Shown here piece by piece: positions 10,271-20,841 of a DNA stretch of 41,084 nt (position 1 is its first letter; the number at the start of each line of letters is the position of its first letter). The notes beneath the pieces are model-generated. The model saw nothing but the letters and a program-made list of their open reading frames with translations, was not told the DNA's origin and searched no databases. The DNA is from Perkinsus marinus ATCC 50983 (taxonomy: Eukaryota > Perkinsozoa > Perkinsida > Perkinsidae). The stretch spans positions 79,199 to 120,282 of the forward strand of contig NW_003215694.1 in NCBI RefSeq assembly GCF_000006405.1, given 5' to 3'. Position numbers and translations under genes: made by a program.

Positions 10271-11485
10271 GTTACATTGGGAGGGGCACCTATGCCACTA
10301 CACCAAGATATGCCTTAGTACGATCAATTAAATGGAAAGGGGCACCTATGCCACTACACCAAGATATGCCTTACTACGATCAATTAAATGGAAAGGGGCA
10401 CCTATGCCACTACACCAAGATATGCCTTAGTACGATCAATTGAATGGAAAGGGATACTTATGGCACTACACCAAGATATGCCACTACACCAAGATATGCC
10501 TCAGTACGATCAATTAAATGGAAAGGGATACTTATGGCACTACACCAAGATATGCCACTACACCAAGATATGCCTTAGTACGATCAATTAAATGGAAAGG
10601 GATACTTATGGCACTACACCAAGATATGCCACTACACCAAGATATGCCTTAGTACGATCAATTTTAAGACATGCCTTAGAACCATCAACTACATTGAGAA
10701 GGGCACCTATGCCGCCGCCTGAAGATGTGCCTCAATACGATCGATTACATTGAGAGGGGCACCTATGCCGCCGCCTGAAGATGTGCCTCAATACGATCGA
10801 TTACATTGAGAGGGGCACCTATGCCGCCGCCTGAAGATGTGCCTCAATACGATCGATTACATTGAGAGGGGCACCTATGCCGCCGCCTGAAGATGTGCCT
10901 CAATACGATCGATTACATTGAGAGGGGCACCTATGCCGCCGCCTGAAGATGTGCCTCAATACGATCGATTACATTGAGAGGGGCACCTATGCCGCCGCCT
11001 GAAGATGTGCCTCAATACGATCGATTACATTGAGAGGGGCACCTATGCCGCCGCCTGAAGATGTGCCTCAATACGATCGATTACATTGAGAGGGGCACCT
11101 ATGCCGCCGCCTGAAGATGTGCCTCAATACGATCGCTTACGCCTAGAGGGGCACCTATGCCGCCGCCTGAAGATGTGCCTCAATAGGATCGATTACGTTT
11201 AGAGGGGCACCTATGCCGCCGCCTGAAGATGTGCCTCAATACGATCGATTACATTGAGAGGGGCACCTATGCCGCCGCCTGAAGATGTGCCTCAATACGA
11301 TCGATTACATTGAGAGGGGCACCTATGCCGCCGCCTGAAGATGTGCCTCAATACGATCGCTTACGCCTAGAGGGGCACCTATGCCGCCGCCTGAAGATGT
11401 GCCTCAATAGGATCGATTACGTTTAGAGGGGCACCTATGCCGCCGCCTGAAGATGTGCCTTAATACGATCGATTACATTGGGAAG
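10271..11485. repeat. 56-bp minisatellite array (about 21 units, two subfamilies)
   Basis: Tandem 56-bp units with the core GGGGCACCTATGCC. The left third uses subfamily A (CACTACACCAAGATATGCC) and the rest subfamily B (GCCGCCTGAAGATGTGCC). Several A units carry an 18-bp internal duplication of the ACTACACCAAGATATGCC segment. In the B part, variant units with CGCTTACGCCTAG recur at 11131 and 11355, exactly 224 bp or four units apart, which is a higher-order repeat. Because 56 is not a multiple of 3 the frame drifts, so coding is unlikely. Confidence 0.95.
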
Positions 11486-11669
11486 GGTAGCTGGGATTGG
11501 AAATTGCGGGTATCAATTTCACTGTTCGTGGAGCCGGTTCCGCTGAAAGCAGATGGAATCGATGGTTCTGTTCATGGAATAGATGCTTGAAAAGTGCAAA
11601 TGAAAAACACAACCGTTCGGGTCGGTAAAGCAAACGTGACAGCTGGCAGATCCCCTCTAATTCATGGTC
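11486..11669. other. spacer between minisatellite and START gene 3' end
   Basis: No feature recognised; probably holds the 3' UTR of the START gene. Confidence 0.4.
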
Positions 11670-13186
11670 TCAATTATCCGCTACTTTTTCCATAAAGCTG
11701 TTAAGACTCGTACACAGCTCAACCGCGCCTCGCCAGCCCATCCAGTTGAGAACAGATAACGGAACGTATCTTCACCAGCCCAGCATATTAAAATTATAAC
11801 CAAGATATGAGAGAGGTAACTCACCCGCCCGGATCAACACACGAGACGACCTTCAATGATGTACCATCGGCTTCTCCGGCGAGAGGCTCTATGACCCATC
11901 CACCGAGATGCTGGTGGGCTCTAGTATGCCCTTCCTTGACGGCTATGTTGAACCTGGACTCACTTAGTGCTCCGCTGACATTTAGACAGGGATAACTCGT
12001 CAGAATTCGTTGAATAAGTCCCTCAAGGAATTAGTTCTCTTCCAGTTTATTATTATTTTTTATGCTTAGCCTTGCACTGGAAAAGCCACGCCAAGCAACG
12101 GTATCACGAATTGGTGAATTCAATTGTTCGTCTATTCCACGCAGCTTACGCATCTGTTCCCTCGCTACTGAAGGCTATGATACTCCTGTCATCCTGCTCG
12201 TGGCATGTCCGAAACTGGAGAACCTTTCAGCAGTGTTTGTATTTCGTATTAATACGGAACTGTGACACCTCTCTTGCACTGACAGTGAACGGCACACCCG
12301 CATAGGTGCATCTGACCAGCTCCAAAGACCCCTGTTGAAGGAGGTCCCCTCGGACATTTATCACCTACATCTGCATGCATACCACTCAAGTAGCTAGGAC
12401 AGGGAGCACCTCCCATCCCGTGCACTGGGAGTTCCACTCCTCTTCACTTCTCATGGACATGACTTCGCGGACTCTATTCCAGCGTTGACCACGGAAGTGC
12501 ACTGTTATTCGCCACTGCGACAGGGCCTTCTCACCGGCCTTGGCGCTTCCCACCGTCAATGAGCGTTTCTCGACTAAGACGTAATGCGGTTGGTTTTGGA
12601 TATGTACAAATTCGAAGCCGTTAGGATTCGCCTCCGTACCCTCAGGTAATGCGAGAACTTCCAAAACTCTCTCAACTAGTGCCGAGCCTTTCGGAGCGTC
12701 CAAGTGCTCGTAAACCCTTTCAATAAGAGGTGGAACCGTCTTGCGCTCATATATGGGTTCTTCGGTACGTTCATTGGTAAATACGCGTATCCCCATTCGA
12801 CGGAAGATAAGGAGGAGTAAGGTTGATACAGTGCAGAACAGTCCCAGGCGGAACAGAGGATAACCGCAAGTGAATACCCTTATCTCGACAAGTTGATCAA
12901 CTATGGCCAGCATTTCGAGGACTTCCAACGAATAACGGGAGGCCAACATACTGTAAGCGACCGAGCTGACTGCCACCACAATCAATGAGATACCAGCGGT
13001 TACGATCAAAGGACTGTACAACACAGCTGGTTGATCGAGGGGTTTCGGAGAAGTCTTCTCAACCTCTGTTTTAACTGCTCTTCTAGTTCCCCTGGAAACA
13101 GAGGACGCGGCCTGATCGAATTCCAGTTGTTCGTCATTGACGAAGGTTTCTGCGCACCATCGGCCCAAGCCGATCAGCATAGACAT
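11670..13186 (-). CDS. membrane-anchored START-domain lipid-transfer protein
   Basis: Five minus-strand exons: 13186-12410, 12364-12269, 12214-12150, 11974-11825 and 11769-11670. Total 1188 nt (395 aa), all GT-AG and in phase. The N-terminal part has two hydrophobic segments (about residues 58-80, containing IVTAGISLIVVAVSSVAYSM, and about 112-128, FRLGLFCTVSTLLLLIF). A START domain follows from about 160 to the end. Its landmarks are SEEEWNSQCTGWE, FTVSARE, RSIIAFSS, HLGGWVIEPL, TSLKVVSCVDPGGYVP and a C-terminal helix (AVELCTSLNSFMEKVADN). START domains bind and move a single lipid (sterol, phospholipid or ceramide). The two membrane spans recall the organisation of STARD3/MLN64-type proteins, suggesting action at membrane contact sites, but ligand and compartment are inference. 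Introns are 45, 54, 175 and 55 nt. Confidence 0.88.
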
Positions 13187-13333
13187 TGGGTCTACAACTA
13201 AGGAACTGCTCCTTAAGGCGTACCTTAAAAATAGGAATCCCCAACGCTCCTCACTTGAGGAGCGCGTCCTATAACATTACATTAATAAGAAACCTTAGGA
13301 AGTCCAACTTCCCGCCTCACAACGTGGGGCGTG

Positions 13334-14134
13334 ATGACGGTGATTACCGCGATGTGTGCGTTGTGTTCCGTGGGCGCGCGCTACAATTTATGGCGCGTGA
13401 GCCGTACGGTGAGCGTCTTACTGATGGACAGTCGAGACTGGATTGAGTGCTTCCTTAGTTTGGAGAGCCTCCAGCGACGCATATCTCAATTGTATATGTG
13501 GCGGGAGGACCCCCGATGCCTCTAGGCTAGAGGACATGCAAGGATGGTTAGCAGAGATGCTTATTGATGACTTGATGATTGCCGGATGTCTTGTCTGTGA
13601 CAGGCTCAGAAATGATACTGAGAGATACGGAGAGGGTCGGGTCGCCCCATGTCGTCATCACAAGTGCAACATTACTACGACCCTAACACTGTTAGGCTAA
13701 CAGTGATAGAGCACTATTTCGTGCTCAAGATACCTCGGCAAGGTCTCTTAGAGGTTGCTACTCTGGACAGAGAACTTCTCTCAGAAATCAGCTGATGTGC
13801 GCTATGGATTTATGCCACGGCCGCTCAACTGCTTACACGTCTGTCGAGTGGCTATTCATCTAGCAGCATCTTGAGCAGCTTTCCACTGATTCTTTCAGAA
13901 CTTGGGAACAGGGCTATGACGTAATCAAGTCTATGGAAGACCTATGCATCAGGCACATCATGGCTCGAACGGAGGGTGAAGTGCGCCCTATTAGGTACTG
14001 TGATTCCGTAACAGACGATCTAGGGGTCAAGGTCGGCACTTGGTTGGAGGACCCTAACCCAGAGGATGTTACAGATCGAAGAAGCCTTCAACTACAAACA
14101 TGCAAGAACTGCTGTCCGCGGGCATGTGCAATAA
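13334..14134 (+). CDS. hypothetical multi-exon protein
   Basis: Plus-strand gene divergent from the START gene. Exon 1 is 13334-13491 (ATG, MTVITAMCALCSVG) and joins in phase across a 34-nt intron to 13526 onward (LLEDMQGWLAEMLIDDLM). A downstream exon encodes SSQVQHYYDPNTVRLTVIEH and VLKIPRQGLLEVATLD. Another encodes TWEQGYDVIKSMEDLCIRHI and VRPIRYCDSVTDDLGVK. The last exon, after a 43-nt intron, encodes IEEAFNYKHARTAVRGHVQ and ends at TAA (14132-14134). The 5' exons and the junction around 13590-13630 are uncertain. The coding exon at 13687-13705 happens to contain a perfect palindrome with 9-bp arms. No family recognised. Confidence 0.5.
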
Positions 14135-14414
14135 CGGCTTTATCAGCTTTACTGCATTGATTTCATCGATTTTTGTAGTGAAAGGCGCCGAAAAGTTTTT
14201 ATATTCCGAGCGAGTTGGGTTATTCACTTGGTTAAGGGGCCATCGCGGGAGCTCATTGGTCACCCCGATGGCTAATTTTTTTCTGCACGCTCTCATCCTC
14301 GGTCCTCTAGTGAGATATTTAACTTCACCAGCCAGGAATTGGTCCCAAACGACAGGTAGAAAGGCAACGCGTCGACAGGTGTTGCCGACCTCACCCTGTT
14401 TGGTGTGATCAGGG
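14135..14414. other. short intergenic/promoter region of the J-protein gene
   Basis: Two opposing frames (14100-14408 plus, 14069-14296 minus) have no motif. Probably the promoter and 5' UTR of the J-domain gene. Confidence 0.4.
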
Positions 14415-16033
14415 ATGGCGTTGGCAGTAGCGGTGCTAGCGTTGGTTGCAATGAATGAGATACAAAGGCCAGAGGAGAACTGCTACGAGCTGCTCGGTTT
14501 GGATCCGGCCGGAACAATCACTAGTAGTAGACTCGTGTCGTTGTGGCACTTGGAGAGGCGTGTTGAAATACTCTCTTGGAGCTTTGCAATCGGATGATGA
14601 TTATCCAAAATCGTTGCAACTATCGTTCAAGTTGAGAATTATGTGATATAACTTGTATCACATTCCCGAATCCTCAGTGTGCACCATAGGAATCATTACT
14701 ATGTGACGAGAGCCATCGTGTCGCGCTTGTTGGTCTCGTTATGGAAGAGTCTCTTCCTTTCAGAGGGGGACATGTCAAGAGCTTACCGGCAAGCATCGTT
14801 GCAATATCATCCGGACCGAAATCCGACCCCGGAGGGTGAGGTAAGCTCTCTCAATATCTAGCCGTGCCATCGTTGTTGTCGTCGTGGTCTCAGGCTATGT
14901 TTATGAAGATAGCACAGTGTCAGGAGCTGCTCTCGGACCCACAGAGGAGGAGGATATATGACAGGTTTGGTGCTGTTTCTAACGAGCAAATGGCCGCGGT
15001 AGGACCCCCGTGTGGAATTCATCAGCCCAGCATAATGTTGTCATTCAGATGGACGAGAGCCTCTACACTATGATGGCGTCGGTGTCGATGATCAAGTATT
15101 TTATTGAGTTTATATTGGGCCTTCTGTTCACCGCTACCTCTGATCTCAATGCAGCACGCTATTGGATAACACTGTATCTCCTTTTCACATTCACTTGTGA
15201 GATCCTGATGAAGTTCATAGGTGAGTCGTCGTTACGATTTGAGAGAGGAGTGGTATGATCGCTTCGTAGGTTACGGCGGTATGTTCTCCTTTGTGCCCGT
15301 GTTGGGAAGCTTTCGAACTTTTGAGAAGGTGGAGGCACTCAAGGACTTGTTTCCGGTAGTTCCCCACCTATTACCATTCTCTAATACCACACTCTGCGCA
15401 CATTCTGGCATGGTAAACTCCAAGGTTTGATTCAGGCGATACTCTCTGGCAGCATATTGTTATCGAGAGCTCTCTATGTGGACAGGAAAAGAGGAATGCA
15501 ATACGTCTTGGCCCATGTGGTGAAATCAAACAACGACATGGCTGTGTATGTGAAAGCTCGAGGTTAGTCAATTGTGCTACCGCGGTGTCGTTGGACACAG
15601 CATCGATCTTAGCTGACGACCCGCTCGAGAGTGGGAAGAGCACAGTGCCTGATGCAGCTGCAAAGACTATGATGGGCGGTCACAATGTGGAGATCGCCAG
15701 TATGCTAGAGCCAGCAGATGGCCATCAACCTAAGAGTAACATGGAGTTGAAATAAACGTTTTTAGGCGGTGAAATTGAATTATCGTCTCTGCTATTAATT
15801 TCCCAGATACTCAACCGTTTGTGGACCACACTGTCGTGTCTGGTAAGGAGACCCAACCCCATAGCGAGCAAGAGCAATCGTCTGAAGGACCGCAGATGGG
15901 GATCCAGCAGGCCCAACCACCGAGTACCTTTCAGAGGATACTCAACTTCATTTTCTGGCTTTATGTTGTTAATCAAGTCGTCATTCTTGTGAAGAGCCTA
16001 TTCGGAACAGGGGCGCCTCCAGAAGGTCCCTAA
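14415..16033 (+). CDS. secretory-pathway J-domain (Hsp40) membrane protein
   Basis: Eight exons: 14415-14523, 14764-14840, 14894-14998, 15031-15220, 15246-15355, 15436-15562, 15601-15735 and 15807-16033. Total 1080 nt (359 aa). Residues 1-15 (MALAVAVLALVAMNE) look like a signal sequence. The J-domain follows (about 23-85), with CYELLGLDP, the catalytic HPD at 52-54 (QYHPDRNP), QELLSDPQRR and YDRFG. Two membrane spans follow at about 115-160 (MIKYFIEFILGLLF, YWITLYLLFTFTCEI) and a third near the C-terminus (ILNFIFWLYVVNQVVILV). J-proteins stimulate Hsp70 ATPase. A signal sequence before J would place J in the ER lumen for a BiP-type partner (inference). It is not a plain Sec63, which has J between its spans. 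One predicted intron is only 25 nt (15221-15245). Confidence 0.85.
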
Positions 16034-16521
16034 ATAGGTTTCGATCATACTACTGTTGGTTATGTTGAGTTGGCATCAATCAACGTAATGATGATGATGA
16101 GCCAACAAAAACTGCCAACGGCTCCTCATTCAGTGCAACCGTGACGGTCCTCTTGATCACTTCGAATCTATCGCCAAGTAGAGAGCTCGACCTCGCTTGA
16201 CTGTTAACATGACTAACTCAAGTTAGAGTAAGGGAATCCCTTGAAGGGATTTATTGTTAGTCTTAGTCCGTCGTATAGAATATGTGATCCCGATTTCTAT
16301 AGTCGTGTGTATTTAAACGGTGTGGCATTCCCCTGCTGGTCTTCTCGCTGTTATGACTTCTTGCGTTGGAATTCTTTGTCAATATCAGTTTCAAGGGTGA
16401 CTACGATAATAGCAATATCTTCCTATTGATCACTACATCGGAATTCTATCACGGTAGCGCTACCAGCTCTGGGATGTGGTCAGTAGTGTTGCTTGCATGA
16501 ACATCCTTGGAAAAGTGCTCT
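16034..16521. other. intergenic, no gene seen
   Basis: Nothing recognised beyond a small inverted repeat at about 16238-16257 (AATCCCTT, one base, AAGGGATT). Confidence 0.45.
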
Positions 16522-17102
16522 ATGTTGATATGTGCACTCATCATTCAGTTGACTATAGGCAACAAACACTGTGAAAGTATGGCAGAAACCGCGGCCCATA
16601 CTCCTCCTCGTTGGGTGACTAAAATCATCAACGGACGACTTTACACTGAAGAAATGAAGATAACCCAACACGTGATCAGAGAGTGTGTGCAGTGCCGATT
16701 TAGGGTAATTTAGACATCCCTACAAGGGCCTTGTGTGAGGCATACATATTCAGTCGTGCAAGTATAGCAACTCTCTTGCTGCGGAAGGAGTAGACTCATT
16801 CGTGAGCTCCGTCGAGAGAGCCGTTCAACGATACGAGCCCTATCCCAACAGCAGCAGTGAATGCTTGGTGAAAGAAGCGAAGCTGAGATCACGACGAGAA
16901 TACAATAGGGCAAACCAGAGCATCTTGAGCCATTGGACTAGAGCCGCTGCATTCAGTTACTCCAACGTTTGTGTGTATGGGGATCAGAGGCCATACCTGA
17001 GGTAGATAGAAAGAACACGAAGGTATGGTCAACCAGGCTCACCCTTCCCTCGAAAGACAGTAGCAATCAGGTTTTAGAGTGGTCCTCGAGCCAGGATCCT
17101 AA
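16522..17102 (+). CDS. small secreted protein, unknown
   Basis: Three exons: 16522-16704, 16754-17001 and 17078-17102, joined by introns of 49 and 76 nt. About 151 aa. ATG at 16522 gives a signal-peptide-like start, MLICALIIQLTIGNKHCES. The rest is polar and includes a Cys cluster (CVQCRF then SCKYSN) and a basic helix (VKEAKLRSRREYNRANQ). The first junction (AGG|GTAATT, ATATTCAG|TCG) joins two clearly coding stretches in phase. The last short exon is the least certain. No family recognised. Opposing frames at 16480-16671 and 16710-16913 are shadows. Confidence 0.55.
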
Positions 17103-17300
17103 TGCAGAACGACTTGAACTATCAGGCGTGGAGGCCTGAAGACGAACAAGACTGTTTTGAAATGGTACATTGTAGCCGAGCCTGGGGTGACGCAGAGCTT
17201 CTCTCCATTGCCACTGGCATGCCGCTGCTGTTGTCGCTTCCTCCTCTGATAGTGCCCTTGTGTTCATAATGTAGAGCCTACCTGGAGTGAGAACGTTGAT

Positions 17301-19396
17301 ATGCCGTATAGCGCAGTGACCCTAGGGGAAGTACAAAAGGCTCAAGCAAAGCTACAGGAGGCACTTCTCTCTGCGGCCAAGGGTAGAAGACTCAGCAGAA
17401 TGGTGACCAACAAAGCTTAGCTAGCATTGTTACGAAAGGTGGCAGATGCAACCTGTATTAGAGAAAAACCAAGACCTTGAAAGTTCCTTGGAAAAACAAG
17501 AGTCAGACATTCTGAAGGAAATCGAACGGTTGATGACGAATCTGCGGAATGAACAGACACGCTTGGGGGAGGAAAGGAAATCATTGAAAGCAGAGAGGAA
17601 GGCCACTGTTTTCGAGAGGAGGAGTGAGCGAATACTATCAGGCGATGACAACGTGTTGGTCTCAGCCTTGCAAGCCTTTGCAGTGCAAGCGGAGGAGTTG
17701 AAGGGAAAACTTAGAGTGAGCTGCTGTAGCTCACTCCTTGTGGATGCCTCAATATGCATGGTCAGAGCACAGTGCGCACACTACAGCGAGATGCCGACCA
17801 AGAGAGGCACACTTCAGAGCTTCGGCCGGGGATAGCTGGCTTGCGGGCTGCCATCCCTCCCTTGCCGAGTGCATCAGTACTCCATCCAGCAGATAGAGAT
17901 CAAGCTGTGGAGATGCTGAGTAGAACAACTAAGGAGCTCGAGAAAGTGGGTCGTCCAGGAGAGCGATGCCTATGTCACTCGCTAGGTAACAGACGAGCGA
18001 GATCTGGCTCTATCAGAGGCTCGAATGTTGAAGCTGGAACTGGACAAGCGCGAACAGAAGGTGAGCTGGTGCACTATCATCATCATCGACGAGGAGTACA
18101 GCGCCAGTGGCAGATACACTCTCTCACTGAACGATGCGGAGATCTTCAGCACGACGACGCTGAGGAAGAGGTATGGCCTCTCAACGCTATTGAATGGGAT
18201 CGCTAACTCCAGCTGCGACGCCTGCGGGGGAGAGTTGTCGTCCTTGAGGAGTCTGCTACTCTGAAGGAAGACGTTGGTATGTTGCCAGCAACTACTGCTC
18301 CTCTCATCTCTGCAGAGTTTCCACCCGTAGTGTTTGTCGACCCAGTAAGGATTCCGTCAACTTGCAACCATTCGAGGCACTCATCCCTACAGGTCTTACC
18401 CTCTCTATCAAGCTCGCTGACGACTACACCAAGGAGTGAGGAACTCTACGAAGACTCTGTGAACAAGTGCTCCCTGTCTCAGACGGCGATAACGAAGAAG
18501 AGGATGATGACCGAGGAACTCTCGAGAGGCTCATAGATGCACTCACTGGTCGAGGAGAGGACGAGACCGAGACAGAACGTAGAGGTTTCTCGTCATCATT
18601 CACGGACAGAACGTGGCGGTCAGATGTGCTGCATTCTCTGGAGCATGTCGTTGAACGGCTGAGCCAAAGGTGCCGAGTACTCGAGGCTGCTGTAGTTGAT
18701 GCCAAACAAGAGCTCAAGTGGTGGCGAACTGGTGGTGGTACCGCCACTTTCAATGAGTAAGATCCTCGTAACGTGTAGGGATGAGGGGAGGATCATCGTG
18801 TCCATCAACCCTCTTCTCAGAGCCTATGCGAAGGTGATGGCTGAAAATGAGCGTCATCTGCGGCTCGAGGGACAGAGGCATTCGAAAGAGAAGTCCGACT
18901 TGCGGCACAGCCTCGCACAGAAAGAGAACAAGAGGGTAGGTTTCCGAATTGAATTAAGTCCGATATCAGTTCAGCAGTGTAGGCCCGCTACGAGGAGCTT
19001 TGGCGGAGGTCACTGAGGTTACTGCTAGACAATAAGAATGACTATTTGCTCGGCCTCTACTTCCACGCTTGGAGTAAATATGCTTCATCACAAAACGGCG
19101 ATAGGGAGATAGGAAGACTCAATGCCGTTGTGTTCAGTCAAAGTCGGAAAGGTGAGAACTGGACTGTTGAGGCTACTGCTCGCACTCACCGTGTTCGGTG
19201 ACTGTAGATAACCAAAGTTTCCAGACACCAAAGATTCTCATTCAACAATGCCGGTCCTTGCAAGACGAAAACGAATCGCTTCGACAACGAGTGAATGAGG
19301 TGACGCTGTAGCTGCTCCCGCCTTCATCTCCAATTAGCAGCAATCTCTTTATCAGGTCGAGGAAGAGCTCTATCGGCATCGAACTGGATCTCTATA
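17301..19396 (+). CDS. long coiled-coil protein (centrosome/flagellum-type, unknown)
   Basis: About twelve short exons. Well-supported ones are 17301-17402, 17446-17715, 17766-17945, 17986-18060, 18114-18170 and 18213-18276, a long exon from about 18483 to 18758, then 18832 onward, with a last exon ending TAG at 19394-19396. Introns are 40-55 nt with strong donors (GTGAGC, GTATGT, GTAAGA). It starts MPYSAVTLGEVQKAQAKLQE and has heptad-rich stretches (SSLEKQESDILKEIERLM, LALSEARMLKLELDKREQK, LQDENESLRQRVNE). There is an acidic linker (SDGDNEEEDDDRG-type) and an aromatic LGLYFHAWSKYA segment resembling an Sfi1-type helix. Such proteins commonly scaffold microtubule or centrin structures; that role is inference from composition only. 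An exact repeat of GAGTGAGCT arms forms a hairpin in the second intron. Confidence 0.65.
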
Positions 19397-19691
19397 GTGG
19401 AAGACTTGTCTTGCACTACCATGTACACTTTCTCTGGACCGTAACTCCATTTCGGAGGTTTTTTGAGTTGAGTACTGGGAGAATTATTTTGCCAAGTTGT
19501 AGAGGCTTAGGTCGGCCTAAAGCCAAGTGGGAAATAGGAATCGTTAACAAGTGGAACGAAAAGAGAGCCTCATAGGAACGAAGGAGTTGTCGTAGTTCGC
19601 CGTAGTCTCCAATTTAGCCTCAATACTCACGAGTGAATGCGTATCGGCCTACAGGGCATTCTGACGTGTTGGGTGCCTTGTAGCAGCTTCA
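19397..19691. other. intergenic, no gene seen
   Basis: 3' flank of the coiled-coil gene. No exon-like frame or repeat was recognised. Confidence 0.45.
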
Positions 19692-19871
19692 ATGAGAAGT
19701 CTTATCGGTCCTTCAAATCGAGCCGTTCAACTCGTTCGCACTCTTGAAGAAAATACCCAACTCATAATCAGGATGATGGAGACACTATACAAACATGTTA
19801 TCGCGTTCAGAAAATCAAGTGAAGTACAACATTACTGCAAACTTGTGTTTTGTCGTCATCGGGTATCATAG
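19692..19871 (+). CDS. possible small protein or first exon (59 codons)
   Basis: ATG-initiated frame beginning MRSLIGPSNRAVQLVRTLEE, with helical character (IIRMMETLYKHVIAF) and ending at TAG. A GTACAA donor after the AGT GAA codons could splice it to something further right. No family recognised. It overlaps the end of an antisense frame at 19807-19989. Confidence 0.3.
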   Translation: MRSLIGPSNRAVQLVRTLEENTQLIIRMMETLYKHVIAFRKSSEVQHYCKLVFCRHRVS

Positions 19872-20206
19872 CGAGCATAGCTAGTTCACGGGTCTTTTGG
19901 TGGGCATGAGTCGACCACAAATAGGAACATGCTGAACCCAGTGATTTTACTGTTCCTTTTGTAGTAAGCATATATCGGTCGTGTTTCATAAGACAGCACT
20001 AGGTTTATGATACTCCTCGGTTCATTCATGTCTTGTTTTCAGCTCCATGTCTACCAAGCTTTCACCATGATAGTATTATCTCTTTCTGAATAGGTAGAGA
20101 GTATCTCCAGGAGATGAGCTCCCCAGTACTGAGACCACGGTTCGAATATCGGAACGATTCATACTGGGCTAGATCATGGCCTGGCGGAACATCCGACTTT
20201 CAAGCC
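19872..20206. other. no supported gene
   Basis: Low-information stretch; only short frames. Confidence 0.4.
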
Positions 20207-20508
20207 TCATGATACTTCAATGGTCCATTTTCTTACTGTGTATTCGAGCTTAGGTTGATGAACGATATTGTGTATGGGGACGTCCTGTCCATCAGGGCCT
20301 CTTACCATACTTGTTAAGACCCCGATTGGATGGGATAAACTGGTACGACGGGCATTTCCAGTGTTCCCCCAGGAGTGAGCACTGGAATAGCCCCTTATCT
20401 TTATCTGATGAAAGGCGACGCCCCTTATCACGTTGTACACCCGTCGTTTAGAATATGACAAACTTTGACACGCCTGACATCATCTGTGACTTGTATTGTG
20501 TAACTCAT
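20207..20508 (-). CDS. small hypothetical protein (80 aa)
   Basis: Two minus-strand exons, 20508-20441 and 20381-20207, joined in phase across a 59-nt intron (GTGTAC...TATTCCAG). The start MSYTIQVTDDVRRVKVCHIL looks like a beta-strand-rich beginning, and the second exon contains GVLTSMVRGPDGQDVPIHNI. An unspliced reading of the same exon is open to 20461 but lacks an ATG. No family recognised. Confidence 0.45.
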
Positions 20509-20841
20509 AACGCAACCTTATGTTGAATTACTCAATGGAGAGTTTATTATTAATCAACTTGCGAGTAGCAATGTGCTGTATCGTAATATACCCGATACTA
20601 AGTAGCTTCTTCCAACTCATAAATTGATACTCTAATAGTCTCCATTTCTACAACATCCAACGATCACCTTCGTAATGAAAGAAAATCGACGTTGTCTCTA
20701 GCGCTTCCACCGCCACATAGACGGTTGAAAAGGCAACAACTAGAAACGACTTCACCATATTCACCAAATGATAGTCACTATACTTATAGTAATTTCAACA
20801 GAGATCGGTTGAGATGGTGATGGCGAAGTACGCAACTCGTC
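20509..20841. other. AT-rich intergenic spacer
   Basis: Lies between the promoter of the small gene at 20508 and the 3' end of the RNA-binding gene. No gene seen. Confidence 0.5.

Noticed and set aside
10388-10591. Open frame inside the minisatellite
   Set aside because: It is made only of the repeat unit; 56 bp is not a multiple of three, so the frame shifts between units.
13687-13705. Perfect 9-bp palindrome with one-base spacer as a member of the palindrome cluster
   Set aside because: It lies inside a coding exon with a different centre (G) and shorter arms, so chance within codons is a sufficient explanation.
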